NCBI GenBank assembly: GCA_030562215.1
Contig: JAUPFL010000001.1
Span: forward strand, 310,001 to 374,000
DNA from: Peribacillus frigoritolerans
GTDB lineage: Bacteria; Bacillota; Bacilli; Bacillales; DSM-1321
Reading direction: 5' to 3'
Length of the DNA: 64,000 nt
A program made the position numbers and the translations under genes. Shown piece by piece: positions 37,598 through 48,354 of this stretch (position 1 is its first letter; the number at the start of each line of letters is the position of its first letter). The notes beneath the pieces are model-generated. The model did no database searches. It was not told the DNA's origin and worked only from the letters and a program-made list of their open reading frames with translations.

Positions 37598-38245
37598 TTA
37601 CTCACTATCCTCATCATTTCTCTCCAATACCAGATCACCCTTATTTGATATATATCCATCTTTTCCCGCTTTATCGATATACACGTTATAGCCTTTTTTC
37701 AGTTCGATTTCGATTGGTTTTTTCACTTTTTCGTCGATTTCCCATTGAATCGTTTGCAAACTTTCGGTTTCCGTTTCATCTTTTATATCAACGAACACTC
37801 GGATGTTATCGGATGTCCTTGATAGTACATAATTACCTGCTTGTATTTCTGTACCGACCACATAATGACCAGGTTCTTTAAGGATGATTTTTCGACCAAT
37901 TTTCGCCGCTTTTTCAAATTTAGATGGCCTGAATTCAATTTTCCCTTTAAGCGGGATATTACCATTCATATGAAAAGGCACCGCATGAAAAACATCATTT
38001 TTATGCATTTTGTCACCAAAAAATTCCGCTTCATTATCGAGGGCTTTAATATCATAATAGCCTGGATCGATATCTTTACCGACAATGATTTTTTGTGATT
38101 GTAACACCTTATAGGAAGCAGTATTATTTTCAGCATTTCTGGTACCTTTACTATCAGATGAAGAAACAAAGTACAATTCATATATAAGAAATCCGCCTAC
38201 TAATACGAGTAAGCTTAACGCTGCCATTCTTTTATTTAGAGTCAA
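37598..38245 (-). CDS. Membrane-anchored protein with repeated G-D-I-x-x-G-x-Y motifs
   Basis: A TTG start at 38245 is favoured because GGAGGA lies about seven bases upstream; an ATG further up (38266) lacks this. One N-terminal membrane helix (MAALSLLVLVGGFLIYELYF) is followed by an extracellular domain with two motif copies, VGKDIDPGYYDI and VGTEIQAGNYVLS, typical of small Gram-positive surface domains of unknown function. A third strand-rich stretch ends IELKKGYNVYIDKAGKDGYI. Not linked to a pathway. Confidence 0.65.
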   Translation of the reverse strand: MTLNKRMAALSLLVLVGGFLIYELYFVSSSDSKGTRNAENNTASYKVLQSQKIIVGKDIDPGYYDIKALDNEAEFFGDKMHKNDVFHAVPFHMNGNIPLKGKIEFRPSKFEKAAKIGRKIILKEPGHYVVGTEIQAGNYVLSRTSDNIRVFVDIKDETETESLQTIQWEIDEKVKKPIEIELKKGYNVYIDKAGKDGYISNKGDLVLERNDEDSE

Positions 38246-38262
38246 AGACGATTCCTCCATTA

Positions 38263-38484
38263 TCAAGTAGTTAAAGCATTAGTTCCTTCTGTTGATTTAT
38301 ACATTCTAACTTTCCATGTATTCCGTTCCGTAGTCGTTTGGCGATACTCTGTACCTGTGTACGAGTTAGCTTGCTCTTTCTTAATCGTAACCCGAATTGT
38401 CATGTCCTGCTTCAACTGAAAGCGTTCCTAACCAATTGAGCAAGCTAAAATAGTTCCTAATGCCATTACTCTTACTTTTTTCAT
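38263..38484 (-). CDS. Small exported protein with internal stop or compensating indels
   Basis: Begins MKKVRVMALGTILACSIG, a signal peptide, then meets TAG at codon 19. The same frame is open afterwards and ends VRMYKSTEGTNALTT. In a shifted frame the signal peptide continues LGTLSVEAGHD, which looks like a proper cleavage region, so two compensating indels near 38429 and 38405 are as likely as a nonsense mutation. The mature part (TIKKEQANSYTGTEYRQTTT) is polar. Its end lies 18 bases before the next gene's start. Confidence 0.45.
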
Positions 38485-38845
38485 TTTATTTCCTATTGAA
38501 TATTTATTTCCCAGGTTAACGATGCCACTTTATACCTATTCTATCAATATTTTTATGATAAAAAAGGACTATTTTGTAAAAAATATAATTATACTGCATT
38601 TCCTTATAGTAGTTTTATAAATCAAGACTTATGTTACTAAAAAATGACATTGGCAAGTCAAAAATAGTCGCACAAAAAATGTCGGAATTCTCATCGATTT
38701 TAATTAAGATCATCTCATGCTTATCATCTTATCTTAAGCCACATCAAATCGGCAGTCGGGGCAGGGAAACTGGCATCTACATTAGCTAATGGGCTTCTCA
38801 CAAAAAAGGCCGTTTAACATGTAGTTAAACGGCCTTCACCTGTTA
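38485..38845. other. Intergenic region with protease terminator
   Basis: Holds the bidirectional hairpin GGCCGTTTAAC (38808-38818) / GTTAAACGGCC (38824-38834) that terminates the minus-strand protease gene (poly-A on the plus strand at 38802-38807). The rest is A/T-rich with no gene I can support. Confidence 0.6.
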
Positions 38846-41800
38846 CTAATTAGATTTTTTAACGGTTACTTTTGCTGCTTTTCCTGTATTGCCGGCTTTG
38901 TCTTTTGCTGAGACGTATAATACGGACCCTGCTTTTTCTTGCTGATTTTGATGGAGAAGTTCCCTTACTATCAGCTTTTGCCGTTCCGATGTTTTTATTG
39001 CTGTGCTTCACGGTAACGGTTGAACCGATTTCGGCTTTACCTGTTACTTTTGTTGCTTTATCGTTTACTTCATTCACCTTTGGTGCTCCTGGAGCCGTTT
39101 TATCTTTAACGGTTACTTTTGCTGCTTTCCCTGTATTGCCCGCTTTGTCTTTTGCTGAGACGTATAATGCGGACCCTGCTTTTTCTTGCTGATTTTGATG
39201 GAGAAGTTCCCCTTACTATCAGCTTTTGCCGTTCCGATGTTTTTATTGCTGTGCTTCACGGTAACGGTTGAACCGATTTCGGCTTTACCTGTTACTTTTG
39301 TTGCTTTATCGCTTACTTCATTCACTTTCGGTGCATCCGGGGCTGTTTTATCGAGAACAGTCACGGTTGCCGCCTTGCTTTCACGTTTTGCTAAGTCTGT
39401 AGCCGTTACTGAAAGCTTGGTGCCCGCCTTTTGCTTGCTGATTTTCACTTTGAAATTCCCTTTGCTGTCCGTGTTGCCTGAACCAATCACTTTTTTGGCA
39501 CTATTTATGATCGTGATTTTCATGTCCGCTTGCGATTGACCCGTTACATACGTATCTTTGTCACTTAAAGCTTTTACAGTTGGCTTGTTAGGGGTTTCAC
39601 CCTTATTCACGTATACTTTGATTGAAGATACTGCTAGTTTGGAAGAATCAGAGATCTTCACAGTAAGCAGCTGCTCAGCTTTTTGGACCGGAATGTTAAC
39701 GGTGAACGTTCCATTAGCTGCCGCCGTTCCTTTACCGAGCGTTTTGTTTCCGCTTTTCACTTCGATTACTGAACCTTTTTTAGCTGAACCAGTCAGTTTT
39801 GTTTGCGTATCCATCACAGGATTGACTTTAGCTTGTAAATCCACTGCACTATGTGCACTGTACGCATTCAGCCTTCCATATCCAGAGACTAAATCTTTTC
39901 CGACAGGCAGTTCTTCTTCCGGGATTATGATTTCGCCATCCTCAGGTAGATAGTCCTCATCAGGAACTGCATTATCTTCTTCTTCAAAAGCGACATATTC
40001 CGATGTCCCATGAAGGATTTCCCTTACTTCATTCACTTTCAACCCAGGATTTCCGGATAATAACAAGGCTGTAGCTGCCGCAACATGGGGAGCTGCCATT
40101 GAAGTACCATCCATGTAGGTAACATTCCCATTAGGTACAAGGCTCGGGATGCCTGTCCCTGGAGCGACCATGTCCAACTTCGACCCATAATTGGAATAAT
40201 CGGAAACTAAATCAAGGGCATTGGTTGCACCGACGGAAATGGCATATTTAGATGATGCAGGATAAGAAAGACCTTCCGTCCCATCATTACCGCTTGCTAC
40301 GACAACCATTACATTCTTGGCGGCGGCATGTTTCAAGGCATATTCAATTGTCCTGCTATATCCTCCGCCCAGGCTAAGGTTTATGACCTTTGCACCGTGG
40401 TCCACGGCATACTTAATGCCTAATGCAACTTTCTCCATGTCTCCAGATCCTGAAGAATCCAAGACCTTTACAGGCATGATTTTAGCTGCTGGATTGATTC
40501 CTTGCATGGAATATCCATTATCAGCTTTGGCAGCGATGATTCCGGATACATGTGTACCATGACCATTGTCATCGACTGCATCTACTTTCTTATCAATGAA
40601 ATTCTTGCCTAAGTCCATGCGGACCGTATCTTTCAAATCGGCCAGTGAATCATCGACACCTGTGTCGATAACCGCTACCAATGTATCTTTTAAATTACGT
40701 TTCTTAATAAGGTTCTGCAGTTTTTCGTTATCGATGTCCGCTCCCTTTATGCCTTCTTCCCCACCGGCGTTATCTAAAGACCATTGATACGGTGATTGAA
40801 TGTCGGCAGAAAGTGCTTTGTACGTTTTTACCGCTTCGATATATTCCACTTCTGGAAGGTTTTCAATACTCGATAGAGCTGCTGTGCTCATTTCAGCTTG
40901 ATTCTTTAACTCTACAACATACATACCATCATACAGAACCTCTTGTTGCTTAGGTACCGATAATGTTCCATATCCCTTTCCGCTTACCTTGGATTGGACA
41001 GAGCTTAATGACTTCCCAGGTTTAAGTTTGACGATATATTTGTTCTTTACATTTTTCGAAGCAGGAAGTTCGATTCCCGCTTTGCTTGCGATATCGACGA
41101 TTCTCTCACCTGCAAGCTTATCAAGATTGATTTTCTTTGCAATGCCGTTCATATCCCTTTTCAATCCAGCTGGAGCGACGCCTGCCGCCTTGTTGAATAA
41201 AGCTTTAATCGCTTCTTGCTGCTTGTTGCTAATGACCGCCGTACTGCTTGCTCCATTTTCATTAAGATCCTCAATAAGCGGCTTAATCTCGACTAAGTGA
41301 TTATAGACAGCTTCCCTTGCCGTTTTATTACCAGCAAGATGAATGGCCAGGAATGGCGAAGCCTTATAGTATAAAGAAGAAAGGGTGCGTCCCTCAGACG
41401 ACTTCGTGAGAACTTCATCTCTAAACACACGGAGTGTTTTCAACATCGATTCTCCCGTTTTCTTATCGTTGACACTTAGTTCAACCGGGCATGATTCGAG
41501 GTCCTCCCTTCGTCCCCAGAAGATGGCGGCAATGTTACTGAATGCGCATTGATGGAGTATTCAGCTACATTTTCCGCATCCGGGATGGGATTTCCCTCAT
41601 CATCCGTATCGCCGAAATATTCAACTTTAACATAATATGTGCCTTCCCAAGCATATGGGAAATCGACTACAGCTTTTTCATCAGGATAAGAAGAGACAAT
41701 ATAATTGCTCTCATCTTTTTCTGCTTTTTCTTTATCTTGATATACGGAGATATTCAAGATTTTGTCCGAATTGACTTCGAACTCAATATGGGAGAACTTT

Positions 41801-42009
41801 TGTACTTCTTCTGTTGTGGGACTGATTTGGTACCATTGAACATCCGGTTTTTCAAACTTTCCGTCCAGAGTGTCACCATTTTTAATCGTTTTTACATTTT
41901 CAATGGGTGTTGCAGCTGCAGCTTGAGATTTCAGTGGAACCATCAAGCTGAAAATCAGTGCAAAAATTAATGCACACGCCGTAATTCGACTCACATTCTT
42001 AAATTTCAC
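38846..42009 (-). CDS. Secreted subtilisin-family (S8) protease with C-terminal Ig-like repeats, frame broken
   Basis: GTG start after GGAGGGAAAACC. Signal peptide (MKFKNVSRITACALIFALIF then SLMVPLKSQA), an N-terminal PPC-like domain, a helical/I9-like pro-region (KYIVKLKPGKSLSSVQSKV), then the S8 domain: Asp in VAVIDTGVDDSLADL, His in DNGHGTHVSGIIAAK, Ser in YMDGTSMAAPHVAAA. Several ~80-residue Ig-like repeats follow; the last two are nearly identical in DNA. Breaks occur at GGG near 41508, at AAAAA in both last repeats and at CCC/CCCC near 38970. Restored length about 1050 residues. An extracellular Vpr-like protease is the likely role. Confidence 0.85.
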
Positions 42010-42345
42010 GGTTTTCCCTCCAATAATTGGTTAAAAAATAACAGTACTATACCAAACTATCACACTGTAAAATTTTATCAACCAATTTTTTCCCTTTTTT
42101 ATGTCAAATGCTTGATTTATTTGGCCATAGAGCTGAAAAATGATTCTCATGAACCAATTAAGCAAGATATTTGCGTTCCGATGGTCCTCTCATGACGATA
42201 GTAGATGTCCAATTGGCAGATTGATCGTTAATAGATTTAAATCGGTGAGAATCCTAACATGACCTAATTCCTATGGTCAGCCACTGCCACGAAAAAAAGC
42301 TGTCCCAGCAGTAAAAATATGCGGGACAGCTTCAATGATTTTTAT
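42010..42345. other. Intergenic region with leuS terminator
   Basis: The leuS terminator is AAGCTGTCCC (42297-42306) paired with GGGACAGCTT (42323-42332), with the T run on the minus strand (A at 42292-42298). The rest should contain the protease promoter. No further gene, repeat or RNA is evident. Confidence 0.7.
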
Positions 42346-44759
42346 TTAGTTTGCGACGATATTGACTAATTTGCCTGGTACGGCGATCACTTTACGAATG
42401 GTTTTCCCATCGATTTGTTCTTTGATGGAGTCATCACCCATTGCGATTTCTTCAAGTTTTCTCTCGTAGTGTCAGTCGGCACCATTAATTTCGCTTTGAC
42501 TTTCCCGTTGATTTGGATGACGATTTCGACTTCGTTATCCACCAACTTCGCTTCGTCGAAAGCCGGCCATGTTCCGTACGTGATGCTCTCGGAATGGCCC
42601 AGTTTAGACCAAAGCTCCTCGGCGATGTGCGGTGCAACTGGTGCAAGCAGCTTTACGAAGCCTTCGATATACACCTTAGGAAGCGAATCCGCTTTATAAG
42701 CATCATTAATGAATACCATCAATTGTGAAATCGCCGTATTGAATTTCAATTCCTCATAGTTCTCGGTCACTTTTTTAACCGTTTGATGATAGACTTTTTC
42801 GAGCTTGCCCGTGTCATCCGTCTCTGTCATCTTATCTGTGATCGTACCGTCATCGTTGACTAATAAACGCCAGATACGGTCAAGGAATCTGCGAGAACCG
42901 TCCAATCCGTTTGTGGACCAGGCAATCGAAGCATCCAATGGCCCCATGAACATTTCGTACATGCGAAGTGTATCGGCACCATGGCTTTCCACGATATCAT
43001 CCGGGTTCACGACGTTCCCTTTGGATTTACTCATTTTTTCATTATTCTCACCAAGGATCATTCCTTGGTTAAATAGGTTCTGGAACGGTTCCTTCGTTGG
43101 CACGACACCGATATCGTACAGGAATTTATGCCAGAAACGAGCGTAAAGCAAGTGAAGCACCGCATGCTCGGCGCCGCCAATATAAATGTCGACCGGCATC
43201 CATTCTTTTAATTTTTCAGGATCTGCAAGTGCTTCTTTGTTATCCGGATCGATATAACGAAGGAAGTACCAGCTGCTGCCTGCCCACTGTGGCATAGTGT
43301 TCGTCTCACGGCGTCCTTTTCGTCCGTTTTCATCCGTTACATTCACCCATTCCGCTATGTTCGCAAGTGGTGATTCGCCTGTACCCGAAGGCTTGATGTC
43401 CGTAGTTTTCGGTAAAATCAATGGAAGTTCTTCTTCCTTCACTGGAGACATCGTGCCGTCTTCCCAATGGATGATTGGAATCGGTTCACCCCAGTAACGC
43501 TGACGGCTGAATAACCAGTCGCGAAGGCGGTATGTTATTTTCTTCGTGCCGATTTCTTTTTCTTCGAGCCATTTGATCATTGTCGAAATGGCTTCTTCCT
43601 TATTCAACCCATCAAGGAATTCCGAATTCACATGAAGTCCATCGCCTGTATATGCTTCACTTGTCACGTCTCCGCCAGCTACGACTTCCTTGATCGGCAA
43701 GTCGAACTTGACTGCAAATTCATAATCACGCTCATCATGGGCAGGAACGGCCATGATTGCTCCTGTTCCGTAGCTGATCAGCACGTAATCGGCAATCCAG
43801 ATCGGCATTTTTTCGCCGTTTACCGGGTTAATGGCATAAGCCCCCGTGAACACGCCTGATTTATCCTTTGCCAAGTCCGTTCTTTCCAAGTCGCTTTTAT
43901 GTTTCACTTCATCTAAATAGGCTTCAACTGCCGCCCTTTGATCATCCGTGGTAATTTTATCGACAAACTGATGTTCAGGTGCCAATACGGCATATGTTGC
44001 ACCGAATAACGTATCCGGGCGAGTCGTGAACACCGTGAATGTTTCATCAAAGCCATCGATATTGAATGTAACCTCCGCTCCCTCGGAACGGCCAATCCAG
44101 TTACGCTGCATATCCTTGATGTTTTCCGGCCAATCCACATCATTCAGATCGTCGATTAAACGGTCTGCATACGCCGTGATGCGAAGCATCCACTGTTTCA
44201 TTGGGCGGCGCTCAACAGGATGGCCTCCACGCTCACTTTTCCCATCGATGACTTCTTCATTCGCCAATACCGTGCCAAGTGCCGGACACCAGTTAACGGC
44301 CACTTCATCAATATATGCAAGGCCCTTTTCATATAATTTCAAGAAGATCCATTGCGTCCATTTGTAATAGTCGGGATCTGTCGTGTTTATTTCACGATCC
44401 CAGTCATAAGAAAAACCAAGGGCTTTGATTTGGCGGCGGAACGTGTTGATGTTGTGCTCCGTGAATTCAGCTGGATCATTTCCTGTATCGATCGCATATT
44501 GCTCTGCCGGAAGTCCAAAAGCGTCCCAGCCGATCGGATGCAGTACATTATACCCCTGTGCCCGTTTCATCCGTGCCAGGATATCGCTTGCCGTATAACC
44601 TTCCGGGTGCCCAACATGAAGACCGGCCCCTGAGGGATATGGGAACATATCCAGCGCGTAGAATTTGCGTTTGCCGCTTTCTTCACCCGTTTTGAATGTC
44701 TTATTGCCTTCCCAATACTTTTGCCATTTCGTTTCAATGCTTCTATGGTCAAAACTCAT
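42346..44759 (-). CDS. leuS: Leucyl-tRNA synthetase, frame broken near the C-terminus
   Basis: Class Ia synthetase charging tRNA-Leu. Start [20 protein letters not shown] at 44759 after AGAGGAAATC. HIGH motif: [25 protein letters not shown] motif: [18 protein letters not shown]; the CP1 editing domain lies between. The frame shifts near residue 775: GAGAAAACTTG lacks one A, and restoring it gives [20 protein letters not shown] and the conserved end [19 protein letters not shown] at 42346. Restored length about 805 residues. As an essential gene, this break is almost certainly a sequence error. Controlled by a T-box leader. Confidence 0.96.
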
Positions 44760-44782
44760 ATGATTTCCTCTAATTTCCGTAT

Positions 44783-45040
44783 AAAAAAACAATAAAAAAC
44801 CCCTCATCCCAAAATAGGGACGAGAGGATTATGTATATCTTCCCGCGGTACCACCCACATTGGCGATAGCTAAAATCCGCCCAGCTTAAAACATCCGTAA
44901 CATGGATTAAAACGCCAGGCATTACTTATTAATTCACACCCGGGACTCCAAGGCGAGTTCACGACCGTCCCAGGTTGACTTGCACCACCCGTCAACTCTC
45001 TTTACTGGTTTAAACCGCTACTATTCCTCATCATAGTCTT
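44783..45040 (-). ncRNA. T-box leader of leuS (leucine specifier CTC)
   Basis: The minus strand holds the invariant T-box GGGTGGTACCGCG (44856-44844), which pairs with the NCCA end of uncharged tRNA. The terminator CCTCTCGTCCC/GGGATGAGGGG with a T run follows. Upstream, GTGAACTCGCC carries a CTC triplet (44957-44955) in the specifier position, a leucine codon. The leader begins near GATGAGGAATAGTAGCGG. It switches leuS on when uncharged tRNA-Leu accumulates. Confidence 0.93.
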
Positions 45041-45196
45041 TATGAGAATATTGATTATATTTCATTCTAGTCAATTTCACCGATAATTGCAATAGCCGTA
45101 CATAAACATTATCGACAGGTTTTTCATTATATATGCGAATTCAGGGAAATTCGTGCAAAAAAGGGAGCTATTCATTCATAGCTCCCTTGCTTCCAT

Positions 45197-45460
45197 TTAA
45201 TGTCGCAGTAAAATCATTTCATTCCTCAATTGATTCAACTGCTGCTTCATCCGCGAAAGCATTTCCCGTTGCTGGTCATTCGAACTGGCATACAATCGTT
45301 CCATATCCGTCAAAGCCTCTTCGATATACCTTTGCGAATTTTGAAATTGTTCATCATCATAATGCTCCTGCCGTGAGGCCTCGTTAAATTCAAACTCTGC
45401 AAAATGGAGAGCCCCTTCACATTGCTCTAAAAAATGATCGACGGATTGTCTGGTTGCCAT
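45197..45460 (-). CDS. ytzC: YtzC-like DUF2524 protein
   Basis: Small helical protein of unknown function conserved next to leuS in Bacillus. The start MATRQSVDHFLEQCEGALHF at 45460 follows AAGGAGAGGG. The 87-residue product is acidic and heptad-like (YIEEALTDMERLYASSNDQQ). Length and neighbour fit YtzC. Earlier in-frame starts lack a ribosome binding site. Confidence 0.78.
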   Translation of the reverse strand: MATRQSVDHFLEQCEGALHFAEFEFNEASRQEHYDDEQFQNSQRYIEEALTDMERLYASSNDQQREMLSRMKQQLNQLRNEMILLRH

Positions 45461-45554
45461 TTCAAACCCTCTCCTTCGCGTCTCATTTGGATGATTCGGA
45501 ATCATCTTTTCTAGTTTGAGCAAATAACGGGAGGATTATCATTTTTTTGAGCAA

Positions 45555-46061
45555 TCAACCTTTATCCCAAAACTTCTCACCTTGATGGGAAATGAACTGA
45601 TCGATCCATTCGGCAAAGCCCATATGGAGCTTCTCGCCTTCTTCAAAATCATCGATATGGCCTTTTACCATTAAATACTCCTTATCGCCTTTGGCGACGG
45701 CTTCCCCATCTATGACGATATTATCTTGATAAATGCAGGCCACTTTATAGCATCCCTCGTAGGAATTTTCATATGTGTAATTAATAATATCATCCAAGCT
45801 GTATAAATCGTTTTCCCCGCCCGATTCCACATTATCGAACAGACGGCATCCATTGGTTATTTTTAAAAACTCCTTATAATCCTCAGGCAGAAGCAGTCCG
45901 GTTTTCTTTTCAAAGGAATGAATTTGTTCATCCGAAGCAGGTGAATTGAAGGTGCAAGTGGCTTTGTATGTGAACCCATCTTCTTTTACTTCGATCACCT
46001 GATTATTCTCGGCTAATTTCTTTTTCATTTGTTTGATCGCTTCTTCAACTTGACCGGTCAT
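45555..46061 (-). CDS. SMI1/KNR4 (SUKH) family protein
   Basis: SUKH-domain protein; the C-terminal ~110 residues show SPASDEQIHSFEKKTGLLLP, EDYKEFLKITNGCRLFDN and EYLMVKGHIDDFEEGEKLHM, the usual SUKH pattern. Many SUKH proteins are immunity factors for nuclease toxins, others are housekeeping. No toxin gene is adjacent, so an immunity role is not supported here. GGGAG nine bases before the ATG at 46061 favours this start, but 46067 or 46091 are possible. Confidence 0.75.
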   Translation of the reverse strand: MTGQVEEAIKQMKKKLAENNQVIEVKEDGFTYKATCTFNSPASDEQIHSFEKKTGLLLPEDYKEFLKITNGCRLFDNVESGGENDLYSLDDIINYTYENSYEGCYKVACIYQDNIVIDGEAVAKGDKEYLMVKGHIDDFEEGEKLHMGFAEWIDQFISHQGEKFWDKG

Positions 46062-46228
46062 GTCCATCAGCTCCCGATTGGATATAGTCATTCAAAGATA
46101 AACTGGAAATAGCAGCAAAATATTTAGCCTTCAAGTATACAGTATACGCTTATTTTTCAAAAAAGACCTAGCTGCGAGAATGTTGTATAATATATGTTGC
46201 CCTTTATTTTATTTAGGAGGTTGCTGAT

Positions 46229-47188
46229 TTGAATCAAGCAAACCCGTTTATATATGCAACGGATAACAAACGATATCATACATGGAATTACCACCTGAGA
46301 GAACATTTTGGACATAAGGTCTTTAAAGTTGCCCTGGATGGCGGTTTTGACTGTCCGAACCGTGATGGCACCGTCGCACATGGCGGCTGTACTTTCTGCA
46401 GTGCCTCAGGCTCTGGTGACTTTGCGGGCAGCAGGGTTGAACCCCTTGACGTCCAGTTAAAGAAAATCAGCGAACGGATGCACCATAAATGGAAAGATGG
46501 AAAATATATGGCCTATTTCCAAGCATTCACGAATACGCATGCACCCGTGGCAGAGCTTCGCGAGAAATATGAAAGTGTATTGACCCAGGAAGGTGTCGTC
46601 GGACTCTCCATCGCGACACGACCGGATTGCCTTCCAGATGATGTAGTCGAGTATTTAGCGGAATTGAACGAACGCACTTACCTTTGGGTGGAGCTGGGTC
46701 TCCAGACGGTCCATGAAAGCACCGCGACGATGATCAACCGCGCCCATGACTTCGATTGCTACAAAGAAGGCGTCGATAAACTGCGCAAACACGGCATCCG
46801 CGTCTGCTCCCATATCATCAATGGCCTTCCTCAGGAAGATTACGGCATGATGATGGAAACAGCCCGTGCAGTCGCCAAACTCGATGTGCAGGGGATAAAG
46901 ATCCATTTACTTCATCTATTAAAAGGGACACCGATGGTCAAACAATATGAAAAAGGCCTGCTCGAGTTTCTTGACCGTGACGATTATGTCAGCCTGGTAT
47001 GTGACCAGCTGGAAATAATCCCTCCAGAAATGATCGTTCACCGCATTACGGGTGACGGTCCGATCGATTTGATGATCGGTCCAATGTGGAGCGTCAATAA
47101 ATGGGACGTCTTGAATGCCATTGACGCCGAATTGAAACGCCGTAACAGCTGGCAGGGGAAAAACCATCACACGGAGGTACAACCATGA
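46229..47188 (+). CDS. ytqA: Radical SAM protein YtqA (TIGR01212 family)
   Basis: Radical SAM enzyme: the cluster-binding cysteines lie in VALDGGFDCPNRDGTVAHGG followed by CTFCSASGSGDFAG. 319 residues, TTG start after AGGAGGTTGCTGA. Downstream segments GLSIATRPDCLPDDVVEYLA and ELGLQTVHESTATMINRAH are typical of the family. It overlaps ytqB by four bases. YtqA has been linked in recent work to the mnm5 tRNA wobble-uridine modification, a role that its coupling to ytqB supports. Confidence 0.9.
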   Translation: MNQANPFIYATDNKRYHTWNYHLREHFGHKVFKVALDGGFDCPNRDGTVAHGGCTFCSASGSGDFAGSRVEPLDVQLKKISERMHHKWKDGKYMAYFQAFTNTHAPVAELREKYESVLTQEGVVGLSIATRPDCLPDDVVEYLAELNERTYLWVELGLQTVHESTATMINRAHDFDCYKEGVDKLRKHGIRVCSHIINGLPQEDYGMMMETARAVAKLDVQGIKIHLLHLLKGTPMVKQYEKGLLEFLDRDDYVSLVCDQLEIIPPEMIVHRITGDGPIDLMIGPMWSVNKWDVLNAIDAELKRRNSWQGKNHHTEVQP

Positions 47189-47757
47189 AGCTAGATCGAA
47201 TTTTGCCATTCGCCAGGATTCTGCTCGAAAAAGCGGTCCATCCCGGGGATATAACCATAGATGGCACGATGGGCAACGGCTTTGATACAGTCTTTCTTGC
47301 AGGACTTACAGGTGTAGACGGACATGTGTATAGTTTTGATATTCAGAAAGAAGCGATCGAAACCACAACGGCGAAACTGAACGCCGAGAATTTACAAGAG
47401 CGCTGCACCCTCATTCACGATGGGCATGAACATTTAAGCAAATATATCCGGAAAGAACATTCCGGAAAGATCACAGGTGCCATCTTCAACCTGGGCTACC
47501 TACCTGGCGGAGACAAATCAATCATCACCCAAGCCGAGACGACGATATCAGCCATTGAACAGCTGTTTGAACTGCTGGCGCCTGAAGGCATCATCATCCT
47601 CGTCATTTACCATGGTCATCCAGGGGGATCGGCAGAACGGGATGCATTGATGGATTATGTAGAGAACTTCCCTCAACAGAAAGCACATATCCTGAAATAC
47701 GGGTTCATCAACCAAGCAAACAATCCGCCATTCATTGTCGCGATTGAAAAGAGATGA
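47185..47757 (+). CDS. ytqB: SAM-dependent methyltransferase YtqB (MnmM type)
   Basis: Class I methyltransferase, 190 residues, with motif I TIDGTMGNGFDTVFLAGLTG and the downstream GAIFNLGYLPGGDKSIITQA. In B. subtilis YtqB/MnmM methylates nm5s2U to mnm5s2U at tRNA position 34. The ATG overlaps the ytqA stop (ATGA-type coupling) and GGAGG lies in the ytqA end. Intact. Confidence 0.9.
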   Translation: MKLDRILPFARILLEKAVHPGDITIDGTMGNGFDTVFLAGLTGVDGHVYSFDIQKEAIETTTAKLNAENLQERCTLIHDGHEHLSKYIRKEHSGKITGAIFNLGYLPGGDKSIITQAETTISAIEQLFELLAPEGIIILVIYHGHPGGSAERDALMDYVENFPQQKAHILKYGFINQANNPPFIVAIEKR

Positions 47758-47894
47758 TGACTATTGACACCGTTCGATATGAACGGTGTTTTTTCAATTT
47801 CAACTCGCAGGCAGCAGAATTACCAATCATAACTTTTTGAATTTTTCGTCTATAATGATTATAATGATGGAAAATAGATAAGAGGGTGCAGAAA

Positions 47895-48290
47895 ATGGAA
47901 CATTTGCCTACTTCATTACTGACGGATATATTGACTGAAAAAATCAAAAGGGATTCAAGTGAGCAATACGGGGATTTTGTCAGCTCGCTCAACTCGTTGA
48001 CAGAAGAACAAAAAACCATCGAGGACCTCAAACAATTCGATCATCATTTTGATAAGTTCCTGCCACAGCTCGATTTAATGATTTCCACCCAAAACCATGA
48101 AGCGATCATGAATATGAAAGCGACGCTTTTGGACCTATTCGCCAATGACTTGACCTTCAAATCCATTTATCTCCTATCCACTGCATTATCCAATAAAAAG
48201 GAACTTACACATTTGAAGCAATTTATGTACCCGGTTACTTTCTGGGCACCGGTCATCAAGTCGAACGAATTGCTTAAAAACGCAGGCTGA
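47895..48290 (+). CDS. Hypothetical helical protein
   Basis: 131 residues from the ATG at 47895, preceded by AAGAGGGTGCAGAAA. No signal peptide or clear membrane helix. Mostly helical and acidic: MEHLPTSLLTDILTEKIKRD, then LNSLTEEQKTIEDLKQFDHH and LSNKKELTHLKQFMYPVTFW. Not recognised. It lies between ytqB and the convergent ytpA, with a terminator-like AACTGCCGAAGATC/GATCTTCGGCAGTT-type hairpin after it (about 48299-48330). Confidence 0.65.
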   Translation: MEHLPTSLLTDILTEKIKRDSSEQYGDFVSSLNSLTEEQKTIEDLKQFDHHFDKFLPQLDLMISTQNHEAIMNMKATLLDLFANDLTFKSIYLLSTALSNKKELTHLKQFMYPVTFWAPVIKSNELLKNAG

Positions 48291-48354
48291 TCCAAAGAAA
48301 ACTGCCGAAGATCTAACTTCGGCAGTTTTTTATTTATCCTGAAGTATGTACTGA

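Noticed and set aside
45555..46061. SUKH protein as immunity gene of a toxin system
   Set aside because: No toxin or secretion-linked gene lies beside it; the neighbours are ytzC and ytqA.
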